This document shows positions 1 through 7,880 of a DNA stretch of 18,725 nucleotides, in pieces. The stretch covers positions 1-18,725 of the forward strand of contig DMZB01000282.1 in NCBI GenBank assembly GCA_003482405.1, in the 5' to 3' direction. Origin of the DNA: Lactobacillus sp. Its GTDB lineage: Bacteria > Bacillota > Bacilli > Lactobacillales > Lactobacillaceae. Numbering within the stretch: the first letter of the stretch is position 1; the number at the start of each line of letters is the position of its first letter. The notes beneath the pieces were generated by a model. That model ran no database searches. It was not told the DNA's origin and saw only the letters and a list, made by a program, of their open reading frames with translations. The position numbers were made by a program, and so were the translations under genes.

Positions 1-434
1 TTGGTGATCTGGTATGTGGTCCAACACTTGTTTCAGACCTGTGATGAGTTGACGGTGTTGAAGGTAGATGGCGTCGTCAGGGACAGGGGTTTAAAACCTG
101 CTCGGCGGCAGAGACTTATTCTAGCACCATTGAAGTCGGTGACCTGAAGGTAGATCCTGACGCGTATATGGTTTCTAAACGTGGGTATGACATTGAACTG
201 ACGCACCGTGAATTTGAATTGTTGTATTACTTGGCACAACATATTGGTCAGGTTATGACACGTGAACATTTGTTACAAACAGTGTGGGGTTACGACTATT
301 TCGGTGATGTCCGGACTGTTGATGTGACAATGCGTCGTTTGCGAGAAAAAGTTGAAGATACACCTAGTCATCCAGCGTGGTTAGTGACGCGTCGTGGTGT
401 TGGTTACTATTTGCGCAACCCAGATGCAGACTAG
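1..434 (+). CDS. walR: WalR (YycF) response regulator, 3' part only
   Basis: This is the C-terminal DNA-binding half of the essential cell-wall response regulator WalR, an OmpR/PhoB-type winged helix. The clean part reads in one frame from about position 48 to the TAG at 432-434. It contains the family-typical stretches [44 protein letters not shown] and [11 protein letters not shown]. The receiver domain lies left of the window. The first 70 or so bases do not translate cleanly: the correct frame hits a TGA at 45-47, while fragments resembling the expected linker (L-T-V-L-K-V, then R-R-Q) occur in different frames. This suggests several small indels at the window edge, by error or by real decay. 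walK starts 28 bp downstream in the same operon. Identity is certain from the C-terminus; integrity of the upstream part is unresolved. Confidence 0.93.
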
Positions 435-462
435 TTAAAGAGATTTAGGAGCAGTTCAGACT

Positions 463-2316
463 GTGAACAAAAAGATTCGGTTCTTTCAATCAATTAATTT
501 TAAAATTGCGCTCGTTTTTGCCCTGATGCTGTTGATTACACTCGAAATCGTCGGGGCTTTTTTCGTACGCCAATTGGAGACGCAAAATTTAAGTACGTTT
601 AGGCAACAAATTCAGTTATCTGCATACATTGATAACTCGCTGTCTGATCAGTTGATGCGCAGTAATACCACTTCAGCCAACACGCGAATTAAAAGTATTT
701 TGTCTGAAGTCAATAATGCAAACATCACGGAAATTCGGGTCATTGATAACAAAGGTACTGTTCGCGGTACCAGTAATGTCAATGATCAAACGATTGTTGG
801 TCAAAAGACGACGGATAGTAACGTTAAAAACGCGATTTATAATAACCGTTCTTATCAGCGTGATATCTACGACGCACGTGATCATAATCGTTACTATGTT
901 TCGATCGTGCCATTGCTAAGTTCATCAGGAAATAATGGCAATACGCTGGTCGGGGTTCTGTACATCCGTGCTTCGCTTGAAGGCGTGTACCAGAACATCA
1001 ACAACATTACGTTGATTTACCTGTCTGCGGCGGCAATCGCAATCATCTTAGGTTTGATTATGTCGATCGTTATTTCCCGGGCAATAACGCGGCCAATTGA
1101 TGAAATGAAACGTCAAACAGTTCAAATCGCGCAAGGAGACTATTCTGGTCAAGTGCGCGTGTATGGGACCGATGAACTGGGACAGTTGGCCAGTGCCGTT
1201 AATAATTTATCTGTTCGTGTTGAAGAAGCTCAGGAATCTACTGAAGCCGAACGTCGTCGGTTGGATTCTGTGTTAGCCCATATGAGCGATGGGGTCATTG
1301 CGACGGATCGCCGGGGGAATATCAATATCATTAACTCGGCGGCGCGAGATTTTCTAAACGTAGATGAGGAAGAATCAGAAGGTTCCTCCATTCTTGATGT
1401 CTTGCATATTCGTGACCAATACACGTTACGCGAACTGTTAGAAAGCCAGGATGAAGTAGCTTTAGATCTCTCTGAAGATGGTCGTGACTTAATCTTACAT
1501 GCTACGTTTTCACTGATTCAACGGGAATCCGGCTTCATTTCTGGACTCGTTTGTGTGTTGCATGATGTAACGCAACAGCAAAAGGAAGACGAAGACCGTA
1601 AGCAATTCGTTTCCAACGTTTCCCACGAACTTCGGACGCCGTTGACCTCTGTACGTTCTTATATTGATGCACTGGTTGATGGTGCATGGGAAGATAAAAA
1701 GGTTGCGCCAGGATTCTTAAAGGTTGCTCAGGACGAAACAGAGCGGATGATTCGAATGGTCAATGATCTGTTGGCCTTGAGCCGAATGGATTCAGGGACC
1801 ACAAAGTTACAGATGGAAACGGTTAATTTGAATGAACTGTTTAATTACATTTTGGATCGTTTTGACATGATGATTAAGACTGATGACAACCCAGAGAAAC
1901 ACTATCAGATTGAACGTGACTTCACGGATAAAGATCTATGGGTTGAAATTGACACGGATCGCTTTACGCAAGTGATCGATAACATTATGAACAATGCGAT
2001 CAAGTATTCACCAGATGGTGGTGTGATTACCTGTCGTTTGCTGGAGACACATAATCAAGTCATTATGAGTATCTCTGACCAAGGACTGGGGATTCCACAT
2101 AAAGACCTGACTCATATTTTTGATCGATTCTACCGGGTTGATAAGGCGCGTTCACGTGCGCAAGGCGGAACTGGTTTAGGTTTGGCGATTTCAAAGGAAG
2201 TCATCCAAATGCTAGGTGGTCGAATTTGGGTCGACAGTACCGAAGGCAAGGGATCAACGTTCTATATTTCACTGCCATTCGAGCAATTTGAGGAGGATGA
2301 CTGGGATGTGGACTAG
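463..2316 (+). CDS. walK: WalK (YycG) sensor histidine kinase
   Basis: Membrane histidine kinase that phosphorylates WalR to control peptidoglycan hydrolase genes; 617 aa, the usual WalK size. The start is GTG at 463, with AGGAGC at 448-453 as ribosome site. Order of parts: TM1 at about residues 15-35, an extracytoplasmic sensor region to about 180, TM2 at about 182-204, HAMP to about 257, a PAS domain at about 262-370, then HisKA and HATPase. The phospho-acceptor is His388 in SNVSHELRTPLTS. The N box is NNIMNNAIKYSP from residue 507, the G1 box is SDQGLGIP near 538-545, and the G2 box is GGTGLGLAIS from 568. The protein is intact. The last 11 bases overlap yycH, so the two are translationally coupled. 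The family assignment is beyond doubt. Confidence 0.98.
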   Translation: MNKKIRFFQSINFKIALVFALMLLITLEIVGAFFVRQLETQNLSTFRQQIQLSAYIDNSLSDQLMRSNTTSANTRIKSILSEVNNANITEIRVIDNKGTVRGTSNVNDQTIVGQKTTDSNVKNAIYNNRSYQRDIYDARDHNRYYVSIVPLLSSSGNNGNTLVGVLYIRASLEGVYQNINNITLIYLSAAAIAIILGLIMSIVISRAITRPIDEMKRQTVQIAQGDYSGQVRVYGTDELGQLASAVNNLSVRVEEAQESTEAERRRLDSVLAHMSDGVIATDRRGNINIINSAARDFLNVDEEESEGSSILDVLHIRDQYTLRELLESQDEVALDLSEDGRDLILHATFSLIQRESGFISGLVCVLHDVTQQQKEDEDRKQFVSNVSHELRTPLTSVRSYIDALVDGAWEDKKVAPGFLKVAQDETERMIRMVNDLLALSRMDSGTTKLQMETVNLNELFNYILDRFDMMIKTDDNPEKHYQIERDFTDKDLWVEIDTDRFTQVIDNIMNNAIKYSPDGGVITCRLLETHNQVIMSISDQGLGIPHKDLTHIFDRFYRVDKARSRAQGGTGLGLAISKEVIQMLGGRIWVDSTEGKGSTFYISLPFEQFEEDDWDVD

Positions 2317-3631
2317 ATTAAGAAATGGTTTATTGCCGGTCACACTCACCTTATTGATCGGTTTAAGTATTGTGTTATCGTTGCTGGTTTGGATAAATCC
2401 GGCACGCTACGATCGGACGCGTTCGGCCACGTCCACGCGATCCACGCATTCTACGGTTTCAACGCGCTCAATCGATGATATTTATCTGCCAACGCAAGTG
2501 ATTGTCGTAAATGACCATGGTCAAACAGAGTCAATTTATAATCCAAAAATTAACTTAGTTACCACGGTTAAAAATGAAGTTAAAAAGTGGCGAATGAGTA
2601 ATTTTCGCAAAGTTAGCCAGAAGGATAAGCAATCTTATCAGAAGTTGTTAAACCAAAAGAACACGGTTCAATTAAGCTATGCAGATAATATTGGCCGTTC
2701 CATTTTTAACAGCTCTTATGCGCAACGTTTGCTCATGTCACCAACGGCGCGATTCTCGCGGCTCTTATTTTCAACCAAAAATCCAGGTCAGATGTACCTT
2801 ATGAATGACAATGACCTGACCATCTATAAAATTAGTGTTTCTAAGCAGCATTTGGGTCAAATCCGGCATGTGATTGCACAAGGGGACCGTCGTTATCCTG
2901 TCGAACAGATTAGCTCCAAAGATCACACCTTGACGTACTATACGAATGAAGTGCATATTCCGAAATACAGTTATTTAATTGGTGAACAGAGTGCAAACTT
3001 CTTCGTAACGTCTTTACTAAATTCAGGTGAGTCAACATCAGTAAGCGTTCAGCGGCACGACGGGCATACCATTTATTTCGATGGTGCCTATAAACGGATG
3101 ACAGTTAACGACAAGTCGGGCGCTGTTATGTTTGAAGATTATAATGCCAAAAAGAATGTATCGCGAGACTTGGGTCAAAACTTGAAAACGTCGTTTGCCG
3201 GCTTAACTAGTACTGGTCTGTCGCTGGATTCGGTACGCTACTTCGATAACGAGCATAATGGCCGCGAAGTCACGTATCGTTCATTTGTTGAAGGTTTTCC
3301 AATTTTCAATCAAACGGACTTTGGCGCCGTGCAGGTCAAAAACAAGAAGTCAGGTACCGAAGAAATCGACTTTACGTTAACTAATTTGCAAGTACCTCTG
3401 CCAACGGACTCGACGAGTAATGTGACGTTACCGGCGACCGCCACAGTTATGGCCCAGTTGGAAGCAGCTGGTATTGCCAAGCACAAAGTGAAAGACATTG
3501 TGCTTGGATACCAGTGGGAAAATAATTATGATTCCAAACAGGTTGTTGATCTGCAGCCGACTTATTATGTTTACATGAATGGTAAGTGGCAGCTATACAC
3601 AGACTTGTTGGATAATACACCGGCTCAGTAG
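2306..3631 (+). CDS. yycH: YycH, WalRK regulatory membrane protein
   Basis: YycH is a membrane-anchored extracytoplasmic protein that, with YycI, contacts WalK and adjusts its activity (inhibitory in Bacillus, activating in Staphylococcus). I chose ATG 2306 (MWTRLRNGLLPVTLTLL), giving 441 aa. GAGGAGG lies at about 2290-2296, and the protein then starts with a short cytoplasmic tail and one TM helix (about residues 9-28). An upstream in-frame ATG at 2216 would only add 30 residues out of frame with the end of walK. The remainder is a large extracellular region; the call rests on the anchor plus operon position between walK and yycI, as YycH proteins diverge strongly. There is 11 bp overlap with walK and 14 bp to yycI. 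Confidence 0.93.
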   Translation: MWTRLRNGLLPVTLTLLIGLSIVLSLLVWINPARYDRTRSATSTRSTHSTVSTRSIDDIYLPTQVIVVNDHGQTESIYNPKINLVTTVKNEVKKWRMSNFRKVSQKDKQSYQKLLNQKNTVQLSYADNIGRSIFNSSYAQRLLMSPTARFSRLLFSTKNPGQMYLMNDNDLTIYKISVSKQHLGQIRHVIAQGDRRYPVEQISSKDHTLTYYTNEVHIPKYSYLIGEQSANFFVTSLLNSGESTSVSVQRHDGHTIYFDGAYKRMTVNDKSGAVMFEDYNAKKNVSRDLGQNLKTSFAGLTSTGLSLDSVRYFDNEHNGREVTYRSFVEGFPIFNQTDFGAVQVKNKKSGTEEIDFTLTNLQVPLPTDSTSNVTLPATATVMAQLEAAGIAKHKVKDIVLGYQWENNYDSKQVVDLQPTYYVYMNGKWQLYTDLLDNTPAQ

Positions 3632-3645
3632 GAAGGAGGCGTAAC

Positions 3646-4548
3646 ATGGACTTTCGTAGAATTCAGTGGATTTTTATTATCGTATTTGTGGCGATCAATA
3701 CATTTTTATTTATTAATTGGCAACAAAGCGATTCCACAGTAACTGAATCCTCACAGCGAAGTGGGAACAACGCGACGACCATTATTCGTGAAATGAAAAA
3801 CGATGGCATCACGTTTACGTCCCCGTCTACTAAGGAGTCTGAAGGCTACTACGTTTCGGCCAAATCTGGACTGCCGCGCCTGCGTGCTGGCGTTGAAAAC
3901 CTGACCTATCAGGATCTGCGTTTTAATGCGACCGAAATGGTGAGTTATTTACACCAAACTTTGACGGTCAATCCGAAGAAACCACAGACGCAATTAAACC
4001 GATTTATTAAGAGTGGATCAAATGTTGTTGCCGGCACCGAGTACGTTTACAGCGCGGAATTGTCCGAAGTATCTGCGAATGAAGTCGTCTATGTTCAAAA
4101 AGTGCCATCAGGGACAATTATGGCGCCGTCTGGGCAGTTACGTTTTCGTATTGGTACCAAGAATCAGGTGTTGAGCTATACTCAAAGTTATGTCGTTCAA
4201 GCCGAACCGTTGCGTGAAAAGACAACAACGATCAGTCAGCAAAAAGCGTTAATTTGGTTGTACCAGTACAATGAACTGCCAAACAGTACAAAGGTGCTGT
4301 GGTCTAAATTGGCATATTCGCGACTGCTACGTGTTTCTGATAACAATGTTTATGTGCCGACGTGGTTTATTGCCTTGAAGTCGAAAAATACGGACAATAT
4401 TGTTATTAAGCGTGTTAATGCCTTTACAGGAGCTGTCTTAAAGTCGACGGATTCGACTACTCAGGTGCCTAAAAATAGCACCTCTGATAGCAGTAGCACA
4501 CCAACTGTTACTGAGGATAATACCGATGACACGACGACTGGAAATTAA
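3646..4548 (+). CDS. yycI: YycI, two-component system regulatory protein
   Basis: YycI forms a membrane complex with YycH and WalK. The protein has 300 aa: an N-terminal cytoplasmic stub MDFRRIQW, one TM helix at about residues 8-25 (IFIIVFVAINTFLFINW), then an extracytoplasmic domain. The C-terminus from about residue 267 is a Ser/Thr/Asp-rich disordered tail (PKNSTSDSSSTPTVTEDN), probably an addition to the core family. GGAAGGAGG at 3631-3639 sits seven bases before the ATG. It is the last gene of the walRKHI transcription unit, because a strong terminator follows 18 bp after the stop. The start residues and position are highly typical of lactobacillus YycI. Confidence 0.93.
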   Translation: MDFRRIQWIFIIVFVAINTFLFINWQQSDSTVTESSQRSGNNATTIIREMKNDGITFTSPSTKESEGYYVSAKSGLPRLRAGVENLTYQDLRFNATEMVSYLHQTLTVNPKKPQTQLNRFIKSGSNVVAGTEYVYSAELSEVSANEVVYVQKVPSGTIMAPSGQLRFRIGTKNQVLSYTQSYVVQAEPLREKTTTISQQKALIWLYQYNELPNSTKVLWSKLAYSRLLRVSDNNVYVPTWFIALKSKNTDNIVIKRVNAFTGAVLKSTDSTTQVPKNSTSDSSSTPTVTEDNTDDTTTGN

Positions 4549-4565
4549 AATCTGATTGCAGCACT

Positions 4566-4607
4566 AAAACTACCACTCATTTCATGTTACGATGGGTGGT
4601 AGTTTTT
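4566..4607 (+). terminator. Rho-independent terminator after yycI
   Basis: A 15-bp stem (4566-4580 with 4592-4606, one G-U wobble) with an 11-nt loop. The 3' arm ends in TTTTT. It separates walRKHI from yycJ, and it makes the in-frame TTG at 4610 an unlikely yycJ start. Confidence 0.9.
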
Positions 4608-4636
4608 AATTGGACATAAATAATGGAGATGGCTCT

Positions 4637-5482
4637 GTGATTGATTTAAGTAATCCGCATTCTTTAAGCACAATATCCACGGATACTGATGAAATGAAAA
4701 TTAGTGTGTTAGCGAGCGGCAGTACAGGTAATACGACTTACATTGAAACGCCGACCCACAAAGTATTAGTTGACGCAGGTCTCTCTGGGAAAAAGATCAA
4801 TGAGTTGATGCATGAAATTGGTCGCGACTTAAACGACGTGGACAGTTTATTTGTCACGCACGAACATACGGATCATTCCAAGAGTGTCGGCGTGCTAGCC
4901 CGTAAATATGGAATCAATGTGTACGCAAATGAGAAAACATGGGCTGCCATGGCCGGTAAGATCGGTAAGATTCCGTTAGCGCAGAAATTTGACCTAGAAG
5001 CTGGTGAAATTCAGTCAATGGGTGACCTGGATGTGCAAAGCTTCCCTGTTTCACATGATGCCGTGGACCCGCAGTTTTATGAATTGCATTCAAACGGTAA
5101 ATCGTTTGTTATCTTAACAGATACGGGTTATGTTTCTGAACGGATGGCTGGCGTGATTAAGAACGCTGATGCCTATTTATTCGAATGTAACCACGACATG
5201 GAAATGTTGCGCATGGGTGGCTATCCATGGCCATTAAAGCAACGAATTTTGAGTGATACGGGTCACTTGTCGAATGAAGATGGCGCTAACGCGTTGATGC
5301 AAGTACTGGGTAATCGGACCAAACGAATTTTTCTTGGTCACTTGAGTCAGGAAAACAACATGAAGACGTTGGCACACTTAACAGTGGCTTCGATGATGGA
5401 AGAACATGATTTTGGTGTGGAACATGACTTCCGTATTTTAGATACCGATCCAGATTCAGCAACGAATTTGATGACATTATAG
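4637..5482 (+). CDS. yycJ: YycJ (WalJ) metallo-beta-lactamase fold hydrolase
   Basis: YycJ is a metallo-beta-lactamase-fold hydrolase, related to a 5'-3' exonuclease linked to mismatch repair and encoded beside walRK in most Firmicutes. The metal motif HEHTDH is intact: from GTG 4637 the ligands are His75, His77, Asp79 and His80. Downstream are FPVSHD, TDTGYV, CNHD and the terminal GHLS. Start choice is uncertain. GTG 4637 has GGAG at 4625-4628, eight bases upstream, and gives 281 aa. ATG 4694 gives MKISVLASGSTGN and 263 aa, matching the usual family length better but without a visible ribosome site. TTG 4610 lies against the preceding terminator. No clear promoter is seen, so expression may rely on read-through from walRKHI. 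Confidence 0.94.
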   Translation: MIDLSNPHSLSTISTDTDEMKISVLASGSTGNTTYIETPTHKVLVDAGLSGKKINELMHEIGRDLNDVDSLFVTHEHTDHSKSVGVLARKYGINVYANEKTWAAMAGKIGKIPLAQKFDLEAGEIQSMGDLDVQSFPVSHDAVDPQFYELHSNGKSFVILTDTGYVSERMAGVIKNADAYLFECNHDMEMLRMGGYPWPLKQRILSDTGHLSNEDGANALMQVLGNRTKRIFLGHLSQENNMKTLAHLTVASMMEEHDFGVEHDFRILDTDPDSATNLMTL

Positions 5483-5487
5483 GAATG

Positions 5488-5503
5488 TGTTTCACGTGTA
5501 ACA
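5488..5503. promoter_or_regulatory. parS-like ParB binding palindrome
   Basis: TGTTTCACGTGTAACA matches the Firmicutes parS palindrome (TGTTTCACGTGAAACA) at 15 of 16 positions. It lies 6 bp after the yycJ stop, in non-coding DNA. parS sites load ParB/Spo0J and SMC and cluster around the replication origin, which fits the DnaA boxes near 15 kb. Whether the one mismatch is tolerated cannot be told from sequence alone. Confidence 0.6.
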
Positions 5504-5529
5504 ATTCAAGACCGTCGATAATAAGACGG

Positions 5530-5557
5530 TTAACAAGCAGTTAACAAGCAGTTAACA
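5530..5557 (-). promoter_or_regulatory. Triple WalR box (three TGTTAA half-sites)
   Basis: On the minus strand three TGTTAA hexamers are spaced by exactly five bases (CTGCT each time), i.e. TGTTAA-N5-TGTTAA-N5-TGTTAA. The WalR/YycF consensus is TGTWAH-N5-TGTWAH, so both overlapping pairs match perfectly. Read on the plus strand it is an 11-bp tandem repeat (GTTAACAAGCA, the third copy partial, 5529-5558), one helical turn per unit. It sits in the convergent space between yycJ and the ThrE-like gene, with no promoter recognised next to it. Confidence 0.5.
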
Positions 5558-5559
5558 AC

Positions 5560-5610
5560 AAAGCAGCTATCAATCACATGGTGTATTGCCAAAGATTGAT
5601 AGCTGCTTTT
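5560..5610. terminator. Bidirectional terminator between yycJ and the ThrE-like gene
   Basis: A perfect 16-bp inverted repeat (5560-5575 with 5594-5609) with an 18-nt loop, flanked by T on the plus side and a weaker T-rich run on the minus side. The two genes converge here, so it can serve both. Confidence 0.88.
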
Positions 5611-5639
5611 GAAATTAATTGCTGAATTGCGTTTGGAGA

Positions 5640-6995
5640 CTAGTCAAAATGTCGCCAACTCTTATCTAAGATAGCACGGGCCACAAATAATCCCAGAGGT
5701 AGAAACATAATGATCAAAATTGCTTTGGTCAGCCATAGCGAACCGACAGCGATTTGATTACTACCAATGTTGAAAACGGCTCGATAGATGTATAGTCCGG
5801 GCACCATAATGACAATCGATGGGACTGTCAAAGAAATTCGTGGATACCCATTGAAACGATTGACCAGCGATGCAATTAGTCCGGCAACTAACGCACCAAT
5901 AAAGGCTGCAGATGCCGGTGGAATGTTTGTCAGCTGGACCAGTTCCAAACGAAGGGTGTTTGCAACCGCCCCGATTAGTCCGGCAGTAATGGCCATTTTT
6001 TGCGAGCTGTTAAACATAATTGAGAATCCGTACACTCCGAAAAAACTAGCAGGCAAACGCAATAACATCAGCACCAATGGGGACAAACCTAATGGCAAAA
6101 AGTTTGCTGGTTTGAAACCAAAGATAGTGGCAACGAGCCAACCGACTAGTGTGGCCACCAATGTAATCATTGTTGCGTAAGCCAGTCGTTCTAGCCCCGA
6201 CCGCATATCAAGTTTGGAGATATCCAACATACTGGTGATAAATGGAAATCCGGGGATCACAAACAGTAGGGCACCGATGTAGCCGGCTTCGTGTTGAGCG
6301 AGAACATGAAAATACATTTCAAAAATTCGGAATGTAAACATGTAAGTCAGACAGGCAACCGCCACGCTGACGGCAATTCCTGCAATCACTGTGATTGAAT
6401 GCTTGCCCATCAGCGCGCGAACAAAGTTGCCTAAACCGGCACCAATGAAGGTACAGACCATTTCGGGAATACCACCACCTAGTAGAAAGATGAATGATGC
6501 ACAGGCAATTGCAGCGGCCAGCCCTGAAACAACCGGTGAATACTGCTTTGGACGTTGTTGAACCTTATCAATAAATTGATGAATCTTTTTAACAGGCAAG
6601 AACGAAAAATCGTTATTAAAGTTCTTAACCATTTCCTCTAGAATGTTAAGCTTGTCGGTATTTACGCCTGTGCTCGGTAATGACAAAACCTGTGTATAAC
6701 TGTGCTCGTCGCTGAAACACGTATACGAAATTGAAATCAAACTGATGTCAGCTGAACACGTTAGTTTTAAGGATCTGGCAACCGTGTTCATGGCCTCTCT
6801 AACACGCCAAGCTCCAGTACCACAGGACAACATTGTGATACCGATACGACCAACGATGGAAGCTCGTTCCTGCAAACTAGCGTCGCGTGCCTCGACATCG
6901 TTATCCTCAATCAAATCCTTCCACGGAATTTTCATATGATGCCGTTTTGACAACGGTATCTCCGGTGTGGAACTCGAATGATTATCTTTATCCAT
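5640..6995 (-). CDS. ThrE-type threonine/serine exporter family protein
   Basis: A 451-aa membrane protein of the ThrE family (DUF1212 plus ThrE_2/DUF3815 halves in one chain), whose characterised members export threonine and serine. Residues 1-165 are soluble and carry the conserved CGTGAWRVREAM motif (near residues 58-69). From about residue 168 there are roughly ten hydrophobic segments, with FVIPGFPFITSMLD in the first half and IVIMVPGLYIYRAVF in the second, both typical of the family. Many ThrE-like systems split the halves into two genes; here they are fused. The ATG is preceded by GGGGAAAG. It is a single-gene minus-strand unit with its own promoter candidate and a terminator shared with yycJ. 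Substrate is inferred from family only. Confidence 0.88.
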   Translation of the reverse strand: MDKDNHSSSTPEIPLSKRHHMKIPWKDLIEDNDVEARDASLQERASIVGRIGITMLSCGTGAWRVREAMNTVARSLKLTCSADISLISISYTCFSDEHSYTQVLSLPSTGVNTDKLNILEEMVKNFNNDFSFLPVKKIHQFIDKVQQRPKQYSPVVSGLAAAIACASFIFLLGGGIPEMVCTFIGAGLGNFVRALMGKHSITVIAGIAVSVAVACLTYMFTFRIFEMYFHVLAQHEAGYIGALLFVIPGFPFITSMLDISKLDMRSGLERLAYATMITLVATLVGWLVATIFGFKPANFLPLGLSPLVLMLLRLPASFFGVYGFSIMFNSSQKMAITAGLIGAVANTLRLELVQLTNIPPASAAFIGALVAGLIASLVNRFNGYPRISLTVPSIVIMVPGLYIYRAVFNIGSNQIAVGSLWLTKAILIIMFLPLGLFVARAILDKSWRHFD

Positions 6996-7035
6996 ACTTT
7001 CCCCATCTCGACTGCAATAAATCAGTATAAATTCA

Positions 7036-7063
7036 ATTATGCCAGTATTGTGTTAATCTGCAA
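7036..7063 (-). promoter_or_regulatory. Candidate promoter of the ThrE-like gene
   Basis: On the minus strand TTGCAG (7058-7063) and CATAAT (7036-7041) are separated by 16 bp, about 40 bp upstream of the start codon. Each box has one or two departures from consensus. Confidence 0.45.
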
Positions 7064-7109
7064 GCTTCAACAAAACTCATATGAAGTGAGCATGTGTGAT
7101 TCGTTGGGA

Positions 7110-7294
7110 GGCTAAACATTGTCTAACCGTTGCGCTCGCCAGAGACGCCGTTTCATGAGGACCGACCTCAGCCTTCTAAAAACCGAAGTCTTTGATCTCG
7201 ATTCTGAGCCCAAAATCGGTCTCAGAACTCGTCCCACAATACTAAATGGCCAACCCCATGCCATTAAGTATTGTCGACACGAAACTTTGTCTCT
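7110..7294 (-). ncRNA. Putative structured RNA with multi-helix junction
   Basis: This 368-bp gap between two minus-strand genes holds no convincing protein but is densely folded. A closing helix pairs 7141-7146 with 7289-7294 and 7150-7157 with 7278-7285 around a 3x3 internal loop. Inside it lie three hairpins: 7164-7171 with 7183-7190, 7202-7208 with 7221-7227, and 7237-7250 with 7260-7273 (14 bp, one mismatch). A fifth hairpin (7110-7128) lies outside. Several pairs are G-U only if the minus strand is transcribed and would be A-C on the plus strand, which points to a minus-strand RNA. I do not recognise a known riboswitch, T-box, 6S, tmRNA or RNase P motif. It could be a free RNA or a leader of the ThrE-like gene starting about 115 bp further on. 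Confidence 0.5.
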
Positions 7295-7314
7295 ACCTAG
7301 CTCCACTAGTATAT

Positions 7315-7348
7315 AAAACAACTATTCAATTTTTAGTTGAATAGTTGT
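7315..7348 (-). terminator. Terminator after the GNAT gene
   Basis: A perfect 12-bp stem (7318-7329 with 7337-7348) with a 7-nt loop. On the minus strand it is followed by T residues, 16 bp after the acetyltransferase stop codon. Confidence 0.85.
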
Positions 7349-7363
7349 CGCAAACTAATGTAG

Positions 7364-7831
7364 TTATTTCGTGAAGTAAATAATGTGCATACCATCTTTG
7401 AGTTTGGTTCGACGATTCGGTATTTGCTTAAAGCCACATTTTCGGTAAAGATGCATTAATTTTGGCTCTTCTTCAATTGTATCAACCTGCCAACTGGTTG
7501 TTGTCGGGAACATTTGCAGGATCTTTGAAAGCATTAATTGAGCGTACCCGTTTCCTTGAAAATTTGGCAGAATAAGTAGGGGCGAAATTTTAATTGTCTG
7601 AGGTTTTGTTATTAGCCGAATCATGCCGATGGTCTGATTATTTACCTTGAAGATATAGTAAGAACTGTTCGGTTGTTTAAATTTGTACTCTAAAGCCTCA
7701 AGCGTCTCTAAATAAGGACTTGTGTCCGCGTCCTGATATTTTTCATAAAGTGGTTTAAAAGCAAGGCGATACATTTGTTGAATAATATAAAGGCGATCAG
7801 AGGTTACAGCCTCAAATTTTACTTCAGTCAT
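7364..7831 (-). CDS. GNAT-family N-acetyltransferase
   Basis: A 155-aa acetyltransferase of the GNAT fold, which transfers acetyl from acetyl-CoA to an unknown amine. The visible signature is motif A, ISPLLILPNFQGNGYAQLMLSKIL, with the CoA-pyrophosphate loop QGNGYA (variant of Q/RxxGxG/A). It is followed by a motif-B-like VDTIEEEPKLMHLYRKCGF, where the Y-R-K-C-G-F pattern is typical of GNATs. I chose the ATG at 7829-7831 (MTEVKFEAVTS), because AAGGAT lies seven bases upstream; upstream residues in the same frame overlap the HAD stop region and look non-coding. It lies 49 bp after the HAD gene on the same strand, so the two probably form an operon. Confidence 0.87.
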   Translation of the reverse strand: MTEVKFEAVTSDRLYIIQQMYRLAFKPLYEKYQDADTSPYLETLEALEYKFKQPNSSYYIFKVNNQTIGMIRLITKPQTIKISPLLILPNFQGNGYAQLMLSKILQMFPTTTSWQVDTIEEEPKLMHLYRKCGFKQIPNRRTKLKDGMHIIYFTK

Positions 7832-7880
7832 AATCTGAATCCTTCTGTGTAGACTAACTGATTTAAACCGCAATTTGGTC

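Noticed and set aside
5529..5558. CRISPR-like short repeats
   Set aside because: Only three 11-bp units without spacers; it is a tandem repeat best explained as WalR half-sites. No CRISPR array is seen in the window.
5788..6180. A 130-codon plus-strand frame inside the ThrE-like gene
   Set aside because: It is the antisense of a clear membrane protein and has no independent support.
7110..7294. T-box or lysine/SAM riboswitch
   Set aside because: The T-box AGGGUGGNACCGCG element and the conserved cores of the lysine and SAM-I classes are not found on either strand.
7112..7321. Open frames of 65-69 codons on both strands in the gap left of the GNAT gene
   Set aside because: Both strands are open over the same folded region, no ribosome site precedes either start, and the residue patterns look random. 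The structured-RNA reading explains the base composition better.
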